From CAZVLE01 sp964627855 (GTDB lineage Bacteria > Bacillota > Dethiobacteria > DTU022), in the NCBI GenBank assembly GCA_964627855.1, contig CAZVLE010000071.1, positions 1-10,251 of the forward strand: a DNA stretch of 10,251 nt, given 5' to 3'. A program made the translations under genes and the position numbers. Positions 1 through 6,640 of this stretch are shown here, in pieces; within the stretch, counting starts at the first letter, position 1, and each line of letters opens with the position of its first letter. The notes below the pieces were generated by a model. The model ran no database searches. It was not told the DNA's origin and saw only the letters and a list, made by a program, of their open reading frames with translations.

Positions 1-828
1 CAGGGAACTGCGCCTGATGCCGAGATCGGGGTTAACCAGCGGCGGGTTGTAAAGGATGAAGTGTTTTTCAGCCCGCGGAGCGCCATTTTCTTCAATCACC
101 GTTACCTGGTCTTCGATTAAGATCTCGGCCAGTTCACCTGGATTGGCGATCGTTGCCGAACAGAGAATAAAACGTGGATTTGATCCGTAAAAGGCACAGA
201 TTCTTTTCAGGCGGCGGATAACGTTGGCTACGTGGCAGCCAAAAACCCCGCGGTACTGGTGCATCTCATCGATCACTATATATTTAAGGTTGTGGAACAG
301 TTGGGTCCATTTGGTGTGATGCGGCAAAATCCCTGAATGGAGCATATCGGGGTTGGTGACCACGATATGGCCGCTCCGGCGGATCAACTGGCGCAACCCC
401 GGTTCGGTGTCACCGTCGTAGGTGTAAGTTGTAAGGGCTGTTTCAAACCCGGCAGTCAGGTCGCGCAGCTCTGCCACCTGATCCTGGGAGAGGGCTTTGG
501 TGGGAAAAAGATAGAGCGCCCTGCTGCTCTGGTCCTTAATGATCGAGCTGACTACCGGCAGGTTGTAACAGAGGGTTTTTCCGGATGCGGTGGGGGTGAC
601 AATCACAGTATTTTTCCCGGACTGAATAGCTTCGATTGCTGCTGCCTGGTGGCTGTACAGTCGATCGATGCCCCGCTCGCACAGCGCTTTTACCAGGGCC
701 GGATCCAGATCTTCCGGAACAGCGGCATAGCAGCCTTCACTTTCGGGAATAACCTCCCAACGGGTAACATTCTGCATAAAGGCCGGATCTTCCCGCCATT
801 CTTTTAATATCGCAGCCAGCTCTTTCAT
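1..828 (-). CDS. mrfA: MrfA/YprA-type DEAD/DEAH box helicase, N-terminal part (cut by window start)
   Basis: The minus-strand frame from the ATG at 828-826 stays open for 276 codons to the window edge, so the C-terminal part is missing. Visible SF2 motifs in order are a Q-motif-like LYSHQAAAIEAIQ (residues 57-69), Walker A TPTASGKT (78-85), motif Ia FPTKALSQDQ (108-117), TNPDMLH (158-164), motif II DEMH (187-190) and motif III SAT (224-226). The stretch after motif II, YRGVFGCHVANVIRRLKRI, is typical of the MrfA/YprA family, whose members are about 750 residues with a C-terminal zinc-binding domain. B. subtilis MrfA is a 3'-5' DNA helicase in mitomycin-lesion excision repair. The start is supported by AGGGG about 6 bases upstream on the minus strand. 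It is transcribed away from the fermentation genes and is probably unrelated to them. The family call is firm; the exact repair role is inferred. Confidence 0.85.
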   Translation of the reverse strand, partial: MKELAAILKEWREDPAFMQNVTRWEVIPESEGCYAAVPEDLDPALVKALCERGIDRLYSHQAAAIEAIQSGKNTVIVTPTASGKTLCYNLPVVSSIIKDQSSRALYLFPTKALSQDQVAELRDLTAGFETALTTYTYDGDTEPGLRQLIRRSGHIVVTNPDMLHSGILPHHTKWTQLFHNLKYIVIDEMHQYRGVFGCHVANVIRRLKRICAFYGSNPRFILCSATIANPGELAEILIEDQVTVIEENGAPRAEKHFILYNPPLVNPDLGIRRSSL

Positions 829-1065
829 CTTTTCCCCTGCCTTAAACATCAGTTTGGTATACATTAAGTATATTCGGCGCAAAAGATAATTATCCTACCT
901 GGCAGGCAAAATCACTGCAATAATCAAAGGAATTAAAACCTTTCTGAAGAATATGGTAAGCGGAGAAGTAGTTAGCCAAATCACCGATTGTTTTAAGGCA
1001 AGCGGCTATCCCGAATTGTATTTAGATTAGAAGGTTTATTGAAAATATAAATAACGGAGGTAGGA
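829..1065. other. Divergent intergenic region between helicase and kdd
   Basis: This 237-base gap must hold the start signals of both the leftward helicase and the rightward kdd operon. I see TATACT on the minus strand around 869-874 as a possible -10 hexamer for the helicase, without a convincing -35. There is also a short palindrome TATAC-ATTAA-GTATA at 858-872, a possible sigma-54 site at 904-919 on the plus strand, and the kdd ribosome site GGAGG at 1056-1060. A plus-strand frame without a clear start is open from 890 to a TAG at 1030. No RNA gene or repeat was recognised. Confidence 0.5.
904..919 (+). promoter_or_regulatory. Possible weak sigma-54 (-24/-12) promoter upstream of kdd
   Basis: The sequence AGGCAA-AATCA-CTGCA has the invariant GG (905-906) and GC (917-918) exactly 10 bases apart, as a -24/-12 promoter requires. 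It matches TGGCAC-N5-TTGCA at 8 of 11 defined positions. Transcription would begin near 930, about 135 bases before the kdd start. A sigma-54 activator is encoded 4.3 kb downstream, which makes the idea reasonable, but a match of this quality can arise by chance. Confidence 0.25.
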
Positions 1066-2106
1066 ATGATGCGCAAAGGATGCCCTTACGGAAGTCACCG
1101 GGTGATTGAGCCGAAAGGACTCTTGCCCCAACCAGCCTGGCAGATTGACAACGATATGGAGATTTACGACAACGAGATCCTGATTGATGTCGAAGTTTTA
1201 AACATCGATTCGGCCAGTTTCACCCAGATCGAGGAAGAAGCAGGCGGCGATGAAGCTCGCATTGCGGAGATCATGACCGGCATCGTAGCCAAAAGAGGCA
1301 AGCATCACAATCCTGTTACCGGCTCAGGTGGTATGCTGATCGGTAAGGTGGCACAGATCGGGTCCAACTGGAAAGGTAAGGCGCCACTCAAGGTGGGAGA
1401 TCGCCTGGCGACGCTGGTTTCACTCTCCCTGACCCCGCTGAGGATTGATAAAATAAAGAAAATCCACAAGGATATTGACCAGGTGGAAATTGACGGGCAG
1501 GCGATTCTTTTTGAAAGTGGCATTTATGCCGTTCTGCCTGCTGATCTGCCCCAGACCCTCTCGCTGGCAGTCCTGGATGTAGCCGGTGCGGCAGCCCAGA
1601 CAGCGAAACTGGTCCGGCCCGGAGATAAAGTGGTAATTATCGGGGCCGGAGGCAAATCGGGTCTGCTCTGTCTTTTTGAGGCGAAAAAGAGAGCCGGGGT
1701 CACCGGTCAGGTAATCGGCATTGCCCCCCGCGAAGCGAGTAAAAAGCGGGCGGAATCAACAGGTTACTGTGACCAGGTGTTAATGGCTGATGCTGCAGAC
1801 GCGCTTGATATTATGCACAAGGTTGAAGAGGCGACGGGTGGGGCGATGGCGGATGTGACCATTAACTGTGTCAACATCCCCAATACGGAGCTTTCTTCAA
1901 TATTGGCCACCCGTGACGGCGGGGTAGTCTACTATTTTAGCATGGCAACCAGCTTTACCGCCGCGGCCCTCGGCGCCGAAGGCGTGGGCAAGGATGTAAC
2001 GATGATTGTTGGCAACGGCTATACAAAGGATCATGCTGCGATATCGCTTAATATTATGCGCGAAAGCCCGGTTTTGAGGAAGATATTTGAAGAGCTTTAT
2101 ACCTAA
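1066..2106 (+). CDS. kdd: L-erythro-3,5-diaminohexanoate dehydrogenase (Kdd), copy 1
   Basis: This cytoplasmic enzyme of lysine fermentation (EC 1.4.1.11) oxidatively deaminates L-erythro-3,5-diaminohexanoate with NAD(P)+ to 3-keto-5-aminohexanoate. The 346-residue length is usual for the family. The N-terminus (YGSHRVIEPKGLLPQPAW, residues 8-25), NPVTGSGGMLIG (82-93), LVSLSLTPL (117-125), the dinucleotide-binding loop GAGGKSG (193-199) and ATSFTAAALGAEGVGKDV (294-311) are as I recall for Kdd. Two ATG codons lie side by side (1066 and 1069); GGAGG at 1056-1060 is 5 bases from the first and 8 from the second, so the second may be the true start. It heads an operon with an aminotransferase, kal and a broken kce, which supports the lysine-pathway assignment. 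Of the three homologues here it looks the most canonical. Its DNA is richer in G+C than the later modules. Confidence 0.87.
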   Translation: MMRKGCPYGSHRVIEPKGLLPQPAWQIDNDMEIYDNEILIDVEVLNIDSASFTQIEEEAGGDEARIAEIMTGIVAKRGKHHNPVTGSGGMLIGKVAQIGSNWKGKAPLKVGDRLATLVSLSLTPLRIDKIKKIHKDIDQVEIDGQAILFESGIYAVLPADLPQTLSLAVLDVAGAAAQTAKLVRPGDKVVIIGAGGKSGLLCLFEAKKRAGVTGQVIGIAPREASKKRAESTGYCDQVLMADAADALDIMHKVEEATGGAMADVTINCVNIPNTELSSILATRDGGVVYYFSMATSFTAAALGAEGVGKDVTMIVGNGYTKDHAAISLNIMRESPVLRKIFEELYT

Positions 2107-2188
2107 TATTATCTAAACCCGAAGGGCAGCCCGGTTAACCTGAACGACGGAAAACAGAGCGGTTGCAAAGCAGAGAGGATGTTGCAAT

Positions 2189-3439
2189 TTGGCTAGTAGA
2201 CCTAAGCTTAACCTTACGAAATCAATGGAAATGTTTGAAGAAGCCAAGCGCATTTCACCAGGTGGTGTAATGGGCATCCGGCGGCCCTACAACTTCATTG
2301 AAGGTGAATACCCAATCTATCTTTCTCATGGCTATCAGGGCCACATTGTCGATATAGACGGCAATGATTACATCGATATGCTCTGTGCGTATGGTCCGAT
2401 TGTATTGGGTTACAATGAACCGGAAATTAACCGGGCTGTATGTGAGCAGATGGAAAAAGGATTCTGTTTTGCCCTGGTTCAACCGGTCCAAAATGAGTTG
2501 ACAAAGAGATTGATTAATCTAATCCCTTCAGCCGAGATGGCAATCCTCGTTAAAACCGGTTCTGACGCGACCAGTGTTGCGGTACGGATTGCACGTGGTT
2601 ACAGCGGAAAAAATATTATCCTGCGCTGTGGTTACCACGGGTGGCATGATTGGTGTGTGGAGGTTGAAGGGGGTGTCCCTAAAGCAGTTAGGGAGCTGAC
2701 CCTTGAATTTCCCTATGGAGATTTAGAATCTCTGGAGATACTGCTAAAAGAAAACAAAGATAAGGTCGCCGCAATCATTGTTACGCCGGTTGGCCATCCG
2801 CTGGCTCTACCGGTATCGGCGCCCCCAGCCGGTTACCTCGAAGGAATCCGCTCCCTCGCCGATCAGTATCAGGCAGTGTTGATCTTTGATGAAATCAGGT
2901 CCGGTTTCCGGGTAGCGATGGGAGGAGCCCAGGAGCGTTACGAAGTAACTCCCGATTTATCAACTTTTGGCAAAGCTTTGGCAAACGGTCATGCGATCAG
3001 TGCCTGTGTTGGTAAAGCTGAGATCATGAAAGTGGCAGAAAAAGATGTATTCATCAGTTCTACTTTCTTCCCCAACAGCCTGGAGATGGTTGCCGCCATG
3101 AAATGCCTGGACATTCTGGAAAGGGAGAAAGTGATTGATGCAATTTGGGACCGTGGTGAAAGATTTTTATCCCGTTTGAAGGATTTGGTTATCAAGTCAG
3201 GTGTCCCGGCAACCGTATCAGGAATTCCACCGATGCCTTTTCTTACCTTTGATAAAAATAGAGATCAGTACAAAGAAAGGCGGACCCGTTTTTACACTGA
3301 AACAATCAGACGCGGTTTGTTTATTCAACCTTACCATCACTGGTATATATCATATCGTCATACCGACGCTGATTTAACATCTGCCCTGACAATAATTGAT
3401 GAGGCTTTAAACGTTGTGGCTTCAGAATATCCTGCATAA
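2189..3439 (+). CDS. Class III PLP-dependent aminotransferase, glutamate-1-semialdehyde aminomutase-like
   Basis: This 416-residue fold-type I enzyme resembles glutamate-1-semialdehyde 2,1-aminomutase and the class III beta-amino acid transaminases. Landmarks are SPGGVMG (residues 23-29), the phosphate-binding GSDAT (124-128), YHGWHD (149-154), the PLP-ring aspartate D234 in FDEIRSGFR, and the probable Schiff-base lysine K262 in TFGKALANG. The start is TTG at 2189, with AGAGAGG at 2172-2178; the first in-frame ATG (2225) has no ribosome site and would cut into the N-terminal helix. The gene lies 82 bases after kdd and 22 before kal, so it is almost certainly in their operon. No other heme-synthesis gene is present, which argues against a hemL role. 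A plausible but unproven role is moving the beta-amino group of 3,5-diaminohexanoate, 3-aminobutyrate or a related acid to a keto acid. The family is sure; the substrate is unknown. Confidence 0.85.
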   Translation: MASRPKLNLTKSMEMFEEAKRISPGGVMGIRRPYNFIEGEYPIYLSHGYQGHIVDIDGNDYIDMLCAYGPIVLGYNEPEINRAVCEQMEKGFCFALVQPVQNELTKRLINLIPSAEMAILVKTGSDATSVAVRIARGYSGKNIILRCGYHGWHDWCVEVEGGVPKAVRELTLEFPYGDLESLEILLKENKDKVAAIIVTPVGHPLALPVSAPPAGYLEGIRSLADQYQAVLIFDEIRSGFRVAMGGAQERYEVTPDLSTFGKALANGHAISACVGKAEIMKVAEKDVFISSTFFPNSLEMVAAMKCLDILEREKVIDAIWDRGERFLSRLKDLVIKSGVPATVSGIPPMPFLTFDKNRDQYKERRTRFYTETIRRGLFIQPYHHWYISYRHTDADLTSALTIIDEALNVVASEYPA

Positions 3440-3461
3440 AGATTAGAGGAGGGCTTTATAG

Positions 3462-3893
3462 ATGGCGCGATCGGAAAAATTAATGCTTAGAGTTAGGATT
3501 AGCGAACACGATGTTCATTATGGCGGTGGTCTGGTAGACGGAGCTTTGGTGATGAAGCTTTTTGGCGATATCGCCACTGAATTGCTGATTCGCTATGATG
3601 GAGATGAAGGGTTATTCGCCGCTTATGACATGGTAGAGTTCAAAGGCCAGCTCTGCGCTGGTGATTTTTTGGAGATTTGGGGATGGATCGACAATGTTGG
3701 TAACACGTCCAGGCATATGCAGTTTGAAGCGTATAAGGTAGTTACCAATGCGGGTAGTGACAGCTGCCCATCAGCCTGCAATGTATTACCCGATCCGCTT
3801 TTGGTTGCCCGGGCCAGCGGCACCTGCGTGGTTCCGAAAGATTTACAACGAGGATCAAGGGCCCTTAAGTTTTATGAAGAGGAAGGTCGTTAG
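3462..3893 (+). CDS. kal: 3-aminobutyryl-CoA ammonia-lyase (Kal)
   Basis: Kal (EC 4.3.1.14) is a small hotdog-fold lyase that removes ammonia from L-3-aminobutyryl-CoA to give crotonyl-CoA in lysine fermentation. The 143-residue product carries sequence I recognise as Kal: LRVRISEHDVHYGGGLVDGA (residues 9-28), FGDIATELLIRYDGDEGLFA (34-53), YDMVEF (55-60) and AGDFLEIWGWIDNVGNTSR (66-84). The last 45 residues contain three cysteines (102, 106, 122) and look less conserved. ATG at 3462 follows a strong AGGAGGG site. The kce remnant begins only 2 bases after its stop, the usual tight kal-kce arrangement. Position after kdd and the aminotransferase supports the same pathway. Other CoA-linked hotdog lyases are possible, but the combined context makes Kal the best call. 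Confidence 0.85.
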   Translation: MARSEKLMLRVRISEHDVHYGGGLVDGALVMKLFGDIATELLIRYDGDEGLFAAYDMVEFKGQLCAGDFLEIWGWIDNVGNTSRHMQFEAYKVVTNAGSDSCPSACNVLPDPLLVARASGTCVVPKDLQRGSRALKFYEEEGR

Positions 3894-3895
3894 CA

Positions 3896-4009
3896 ATGGA
3901 TAAATTGATCATTACCGCTGCTATGATCGGAGCCGAGGTAACCCGCGAGCATAACCCGAATTTACCGGTAACCCCAAGCGAGATTGCCGATTTCGAACTT
4001 GGGAAGTAG
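3896..4009 (+). pseudogene. kce: Truncated 3-keto-5-aminohexanoate cleavage enzyme (Kce), N-terminal remnant
   Basis: ATG at 3896, preceded by a GGAAGG ribosome site, opens a 37-codon frame that starts MDKLIITAAMIGAEVTREHN and goes on to PNLPVTPSEIADF. This is the N-terminus of the Kce/BKACE (DUF849) family, whose members are about 275 residues. The frame then ends in ELGK and TAG at 4007. No HLHVR-type metal-binding segment or later Kce sequence is found in any frame downstream. The rest, about 235 residues, is absent rather than frameshifted. In the pathway Kce turns 3-keto-5-aminohexanoate plus acetyl-CoA into 3-aminobutyryl-CoA and acetoacetate, so its loss would break the route here unless a full copy exists elsewhere. 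The family call rests on a short but characteristic stretch. Confidence 0.8.
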
Positions 4010-4143
4010 AGTTTTTTTGATACATGAATGCAATAAACTTTAGTCAGCGGAGGTGCTTTTATATTAAATGGTTGGAAAACCACGGTATAGGGGCACCTGT
4101 TTTTCTGATTAGGCGCAAGTATTATTGAATTGGAGTGGGGTAT
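4010..4143 (+). other. Junction and leader between kce remnant and second kdd homologue
   Basis: This A+T-rich gap follows the abrupt end of kce. It holds a seven-T run at 4012-4018 with no stem before it, and a strong GGAGG at 4049-4053 with no good start codon at the right distance. It also holds a small inverted repeat GGTT-GGAA-AACC at 4070-4081 and a degenerate sigma-54-like site at 4091-4106. A 14-codon frame from ATG 4068 lies 14 bases from GGAGG, too far to be convincing. One line counted by hand (4021-4080) is 20/60 G+C, against 30/60 for 3901-3960. Confidence 0.45.
4091..4106 (+). promoter_or_regulatory. Possible degenerate sigma-54 promoter before second kdd homologue
   Basis: GGGCAC-CTGTT-TTTCT resembles TGGCAC-N5-TTGCT with a good -24 half and correct spacing. 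The key G of the -12 GC pair is T here (TTTC instead of TTGC), a change that usually hurts function. A start near 4117 would lie just before the gene at 4144. Listed because the downstream operon encodes a sigma-54 activator; it may well be chance. Confidence 0.2.
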
Positions 4144-5190
4144 TTGGATATTTCATCTAAAACCAGTGAAACATTGTGTAAATATGGGAGCCACAGATCA
4201 ATAGATCCTCCCGGAAGCATGCCACAAGCAGCGTGGAAAATAGACAACAGCGTAGATATCCTCCCAAATGAACTGTTGGTTGATGTTGATGTTGTTAATA
4301 TTAACTCAACCAGTTTTTCACAGATACTTATTGAATGTGGTAGGGATGAAAAAGCAGTAAGGCAAAAAATCATGGAAATTGTTCAGGCGCGCGGGAAACT
4401 ACATAATCCAATTACCGGCTCTGGTGGTATGCTAATCGGAAGAATTAAAAAGATAGGTTCCCAACTAGTTGATCACATAAACTGTCAGGAGGGAACCAGG
4501 ATTGCTACTTTGGTATCGCTGACCCTGACCCCACTTAAAATTCATTATATTGACAGTATAAATATGGGAACAGGTCAAATTCAAGTCAGAGGCGAAGCGG
4601 TGCTTTTCGAAAGCAGTGTATTCACCCCGCTGCCAGATGATTTGCCTACGCCTTTACTGCTCTCCGTTCTTGATTGTGCAGGAGCACCGGCCATGACAAA
4701 ACGGCTTGTAGAGAAGGGTGATACTGTAGTAGTTCTGGGCGCAGGAGGTCGTACCGGCTTGCTCTGTTCAGCAATTGCACGCGAGATAATAGGCGTCGAT
4801 GGTAAATTAGTTGGACTTGTTAGAACTGATAGGAGCTTGCAGATTGCTCGCAGTACAAATTATTTCGATACGATTTTACAGGAAGATGCGACTAATCCAC
4901 TCGTCTGTGCTTGTAAATATAACGAGTTGAGTGGCTATGATCCGGCAGATGTGGTCATCAATTGCATTAATGAGCCGGGAACTGAAATGACGAGCATCTT
5001 ATTGGCGCGTCAGAGAGGCCGGATATTCTTTGCAAATCTAGCGACAAGTTTTACATCGGCGGCATTAAGTGCAGAAGGAGTAGGCAAAGACGTGGATATG
5101 CATATTTATCATGGATACGCAGAAGGGCATGCCGAGCTGGTTATAGAGACAATAAGAAAGGATTACAAGCTGCGTGAACTTTTTAAGTAA
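4144..5190 (+). CDS. Divergent 3,5-diaminohexanoate dehydrogenase homologue (Kdd-like), copy 2
   Basis: The product is full length for the Kdd family and keeps its framework: YGSHRSIDPPGSMPQAAW, NPITGSGGMLIG, LVSLTLTPL, the nucleotide loop GAGGRTG and ATSFTSAALSAEGVGKDV. In the first 53 aligned residues I count 31 identities with copy 1. The in-frame GTG at 4135 has no ribosome site, whereas TTG at 4144 has GGAG at 4132-4135 eight bases upstream, so I place the start at 4144 (348 codons); the longer form would be 351. Insertions such as VCACKYNELSGY before the ADVVINC motif, and changes such as VI to SI near the N-terminus, separate it from copy 1. It lies 40 bases before the sigma-54 activator and is probably co-transcribed with it. 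It is likely an NAD(P)-dependent amino or diamino acid dehydrogenase; whether it uses the same substrate as Kdd is unknown. Confidence 0.8.
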   Translation: MDISSKTSETLCKYGSHRSIDPPGSMPQAAWKIDNSVDILPNELLVDVDVVNINSTSFSQILIECGRDEKAVRQKIMEIVQARGKLHNPITGSGGMLIGRIKKIGSQLVDHINCQEGTRIATLVSLTLTPLKIHYIDSINMGTGQIQVRGEAVLFESSVFTPLPDDLPTPLLLSVLDCAGAPAMTKRLVEKGDTVVVLGAGGRTGLLCSAIAREIIGVDGKLVGLVRTDRSLQIARSTNYFDTILQEDATNPLVCACKYNELSGYDPADVVINCINEPGTEMTSILLARQRGRIFFANLATSFTSAALSAEGVGKDVDMHIYHGYAEGHAELVIETIRKDYKLRELFK

Positions 5191-5230
5191 GTTTACAGAT
5201 TAGGATTAATAATCATTTGAGGGGTTATGA

Positions 5231-6544
5231 ATGAAAGAAAAAGAACTGAATTTTTTAACAGACTTTCAACCCGGCATAGTATACTTGACAGCTGACTTAA
5301 AGGTTAAATGGTTTAACAAGGAAGCTGAAAGCCTGCTGGAGATTAATAATGTTGCCCAAGTTGAAGACAAGTTAAATCTTTATTTTGAGGATAACCGTGT
5401 ATTTTCCGGGAATGTTTTTGGTATTGAGAATGGCGCCGGAGGGCAGCAGATTTTCTGCTGTCTGGTGAAATCCGGGGGAGAATATCTGCTGTTGGTTTTC
5501 GACGAAGTTTTTTTCTCAAAAATAGCGCTCTTCAATCGAGAATCTGACATGGACAAGCTTGATAAATATTATTCACATCATGCTCAGGGGCATGACAGTA
5601 TCGTTGCAAGCAGAAACCCCATGGTTCAGGAGATGTTATCTAACTGCCTGAAAGTTGCCAGTATCAATGCAACGGTCTTGATTACAGGGGAGTCGGGTGT
5701 GGGAAAAGAGGTCATGGCAAGGATTATTCATCGGGCCGGAGATCGGTCAAGCGGTGAGATGCTGTGCATTAACTGTAGCTGTATCCCTGAAAATCTATTA
5801 GAAGCAGAGCTTTTTGGCTATGAAGAGGGAGCTTTTACTGGAGCTCGAAAAGGAGGGAAAGCAGGATTATTTCTAATCGCTAAGGGTGGTACAATATTTC
5901 TGGACGAGGTTGGGGAATTACCTTATTCCATGCAGGTTAAACTGTTGCGAGCAATTCAAGACAAACAGGTATTTCCAATTGGCAGTTCTTTGCCCGTTGA
6001 GATTGATGTGCGCATTATTGCCGCAACAAACAGAAACCTTAAAAAGCTGGTTAAGGAAGGCTTATTCAGGGAAGACTTGTACTACAGGTTAAATGTCATT
6101 CCGATCAATATCCCCCCACTAAGGGAAAGAAGAGAAGACATAGTCCCTTTAGCCAACTTCTTTCTCGGGAAGTATTGTTCGAAATTTGGCTTAGAAAGAA
6201 GAGTAACTCCTGAAGCAATGAGTATTCTTGAGAATTATTCTTGGCCCGGGAATATCAGGCAGCTTGAAAATATAATCCAGAGGTCTATCATTTTTTCTAG
6301 AAGTATGGTTATTGGTGTGAAATTGATCGAAGAAATGCTCTTTTCTGAAGGCGCAGAGAAGTTATATGGTATAGAAAGTGAAGAGCATGAAGTTCAGTCC
6401 CTGTCTGATGTTGTAGATCAGGCTGAAAAAGAAGCATTGCTAAGGGTCAAGAAAACCTGTAAGACGACTAGACAAATGGCAGAGGTCCTAAAGATAAGCC
6501 AGGCTAGTGTGGTTCGAAAGGTAAAAAAACATCTTGAACCATAA
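5231..6544 (+). CDS. Sigma-54-dependent transcriptional activator (bEBP) with PAS-like N-terminus
   Basis: The 437-residue protein has three parts. Residues 1 to about 100 form a PAS-like sensor (ITADL-type start: VYLTADLKVKWFNKEAESLL at 17-36). Residues about 122-365 are the AAA+ sigma-54 activation domain, with Walker A GESGVGKE (153-160), the sigma-54-contacting GAFTGA loop (200-205), Walker B TIFLDEVGEL (221-230), ATN (265-267), arginine-finger region LFREDLYYRL (278-287) and sensor II WPGNIRQLEN (338-347). A C-terminal TyrR/Fis-type helix-turn-helix lies at about 408-434. No receiver domain is present, so it probably senses a small molecule rather than a kinase. ATG at 5231 follows GAGGGG by 6 bases. 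A near-consensus -24/-12 promoter lies 81 bases beyond its stop, ahead of the TRAP genes, which makes those genes its likely target. The ligand is unknown. Confidence 0.93.
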   Translation: MKEKELNFLTDFQPGIVYLTADLKVKWFNKEAESLLEINNVAQVEDKLNLYFEDNRVFSGNVFGIENGAGGQQIFCCLVKSGGEYLLLVFDEVFFSKIALFNRESDMDKLDKYYSHHAQGHDSIVASRNPMVQEMLSNCLKVASINATVLITGESGVGKEVMARIIHRAGDRSSGEMLCINCSCIPENLLEAELFGYEEGAFTGARKGGKAGLFLIAKGGTIFLDEVGELPYSMQVKLLRAIQDKQVFPIGSSLPVEIDVRIIAATNRNLKKLVKEGLFREDLYYRLNVIPINIPPLRERREDIVPLANFFLGKYCSKFGLERRVTPEAMSILENYSWPGNIRQLENIIQRSIIFSRSMVIGVKLIEEMLFSEGAEKLYGIESEEHEVQSLSDVVDQAEKEALLRVKKTCKTTRQMAEVLKISQASVVRKVKKHLEP

Positions 6545-6576
6545 ATGAATCAAAAACGATGCATTATTGGTTCAAG
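6533..6576. promoter_or_regulatory. Imperfect inverted repeat, candidate activator-binding site
   Basis: CTTGAACCATAAATG (6533-6547) and CATTATTGGTTCAAG (6562-6576) are inverted copies that agree at 13 of 15 positions, separated by 14 bases. The outer eight (CTTGAACC/GGTTCAAG) are perfect and the left arm overlaps the last codons of the activator gene. The centre lies about 95 bases upstream of the expected sigma-54 start site, a usual distance for an enhancer-type site bound by a bEBP dimer or hexamer. It could also fold as a hairpin in the activator mRNA, but no T-run follows it. Confidence 0.45.
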
Positions 6577-6596
6577 AAAGTTATGATAGTCTTGTG

Positions 6597-6621
6597 AACG
6601 CTTGTATAAAAGCGTTTTTTT
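6597..6621 (+). terminator. Rho-independent terminator after the bEBP gene
   Basis: AACGCTT (6597-6603) pairs with AAGCGTT (6610-6616) around a six-base loop, and the stem runs into seven T residues (6615-6621). It closes the kdd-like/bEBP transcript and insulates it from the TRAP operon, whose sigma-54 promoter begins only 4 bases further on. Confidence 0.85.
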
Positions 6622-6624
6622 ATT

Positions 6625-6640
6625 TGGCACAACAATTGCT
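6625..6640 (+). promoter_or_regulatory. Sigma-54 (-24/-12) promoter for the TRAP operon
   Basis: TGGCAC-AACAA-TTGCT matches the sigma-54 consensus TGGCAC-N5-TTGCW at every defined position, with GG at 6626-6627 and GC at 6638-6639 spaced by exactly 10. It lies right after a terminator and 168 bases before dctP, with a sigma-54 activator gene immediately upstream. Transcription should start near 6650. A TATAAT at 6643-6648 also occurs, but its only TTGGCA partner is 13 bases away, too close for a normal sigma-A promoter. Confidence 0.85.

Noticed and set aside
337..807. 156-codon plus-strand open frame
   Set aside because: It lies wholly opposite the helicase coding frame, which has clear SF2 motifs throughout; the plus-strand product shows no recognisable family.
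2107..2188. Small G+C-rich stem and GGTTAACC palindrome (2133-2140) as a terminator or operator
   Set aside because: The stems are only 3-4 pairs without a T-run, and the gap is short enough for kdd and the aminotransferase to share a transcript.
2189..3439. Assignment as hemL (heme biosynthesis)
   Set aside because: The motifs fit the family but no heme gene is nearby and the operon is for amino acid fermentation; the substrate is left open.
4010..4018. Seven-T run after kce as a terminator
   Set aside because: No stable stem immediately precedes it.
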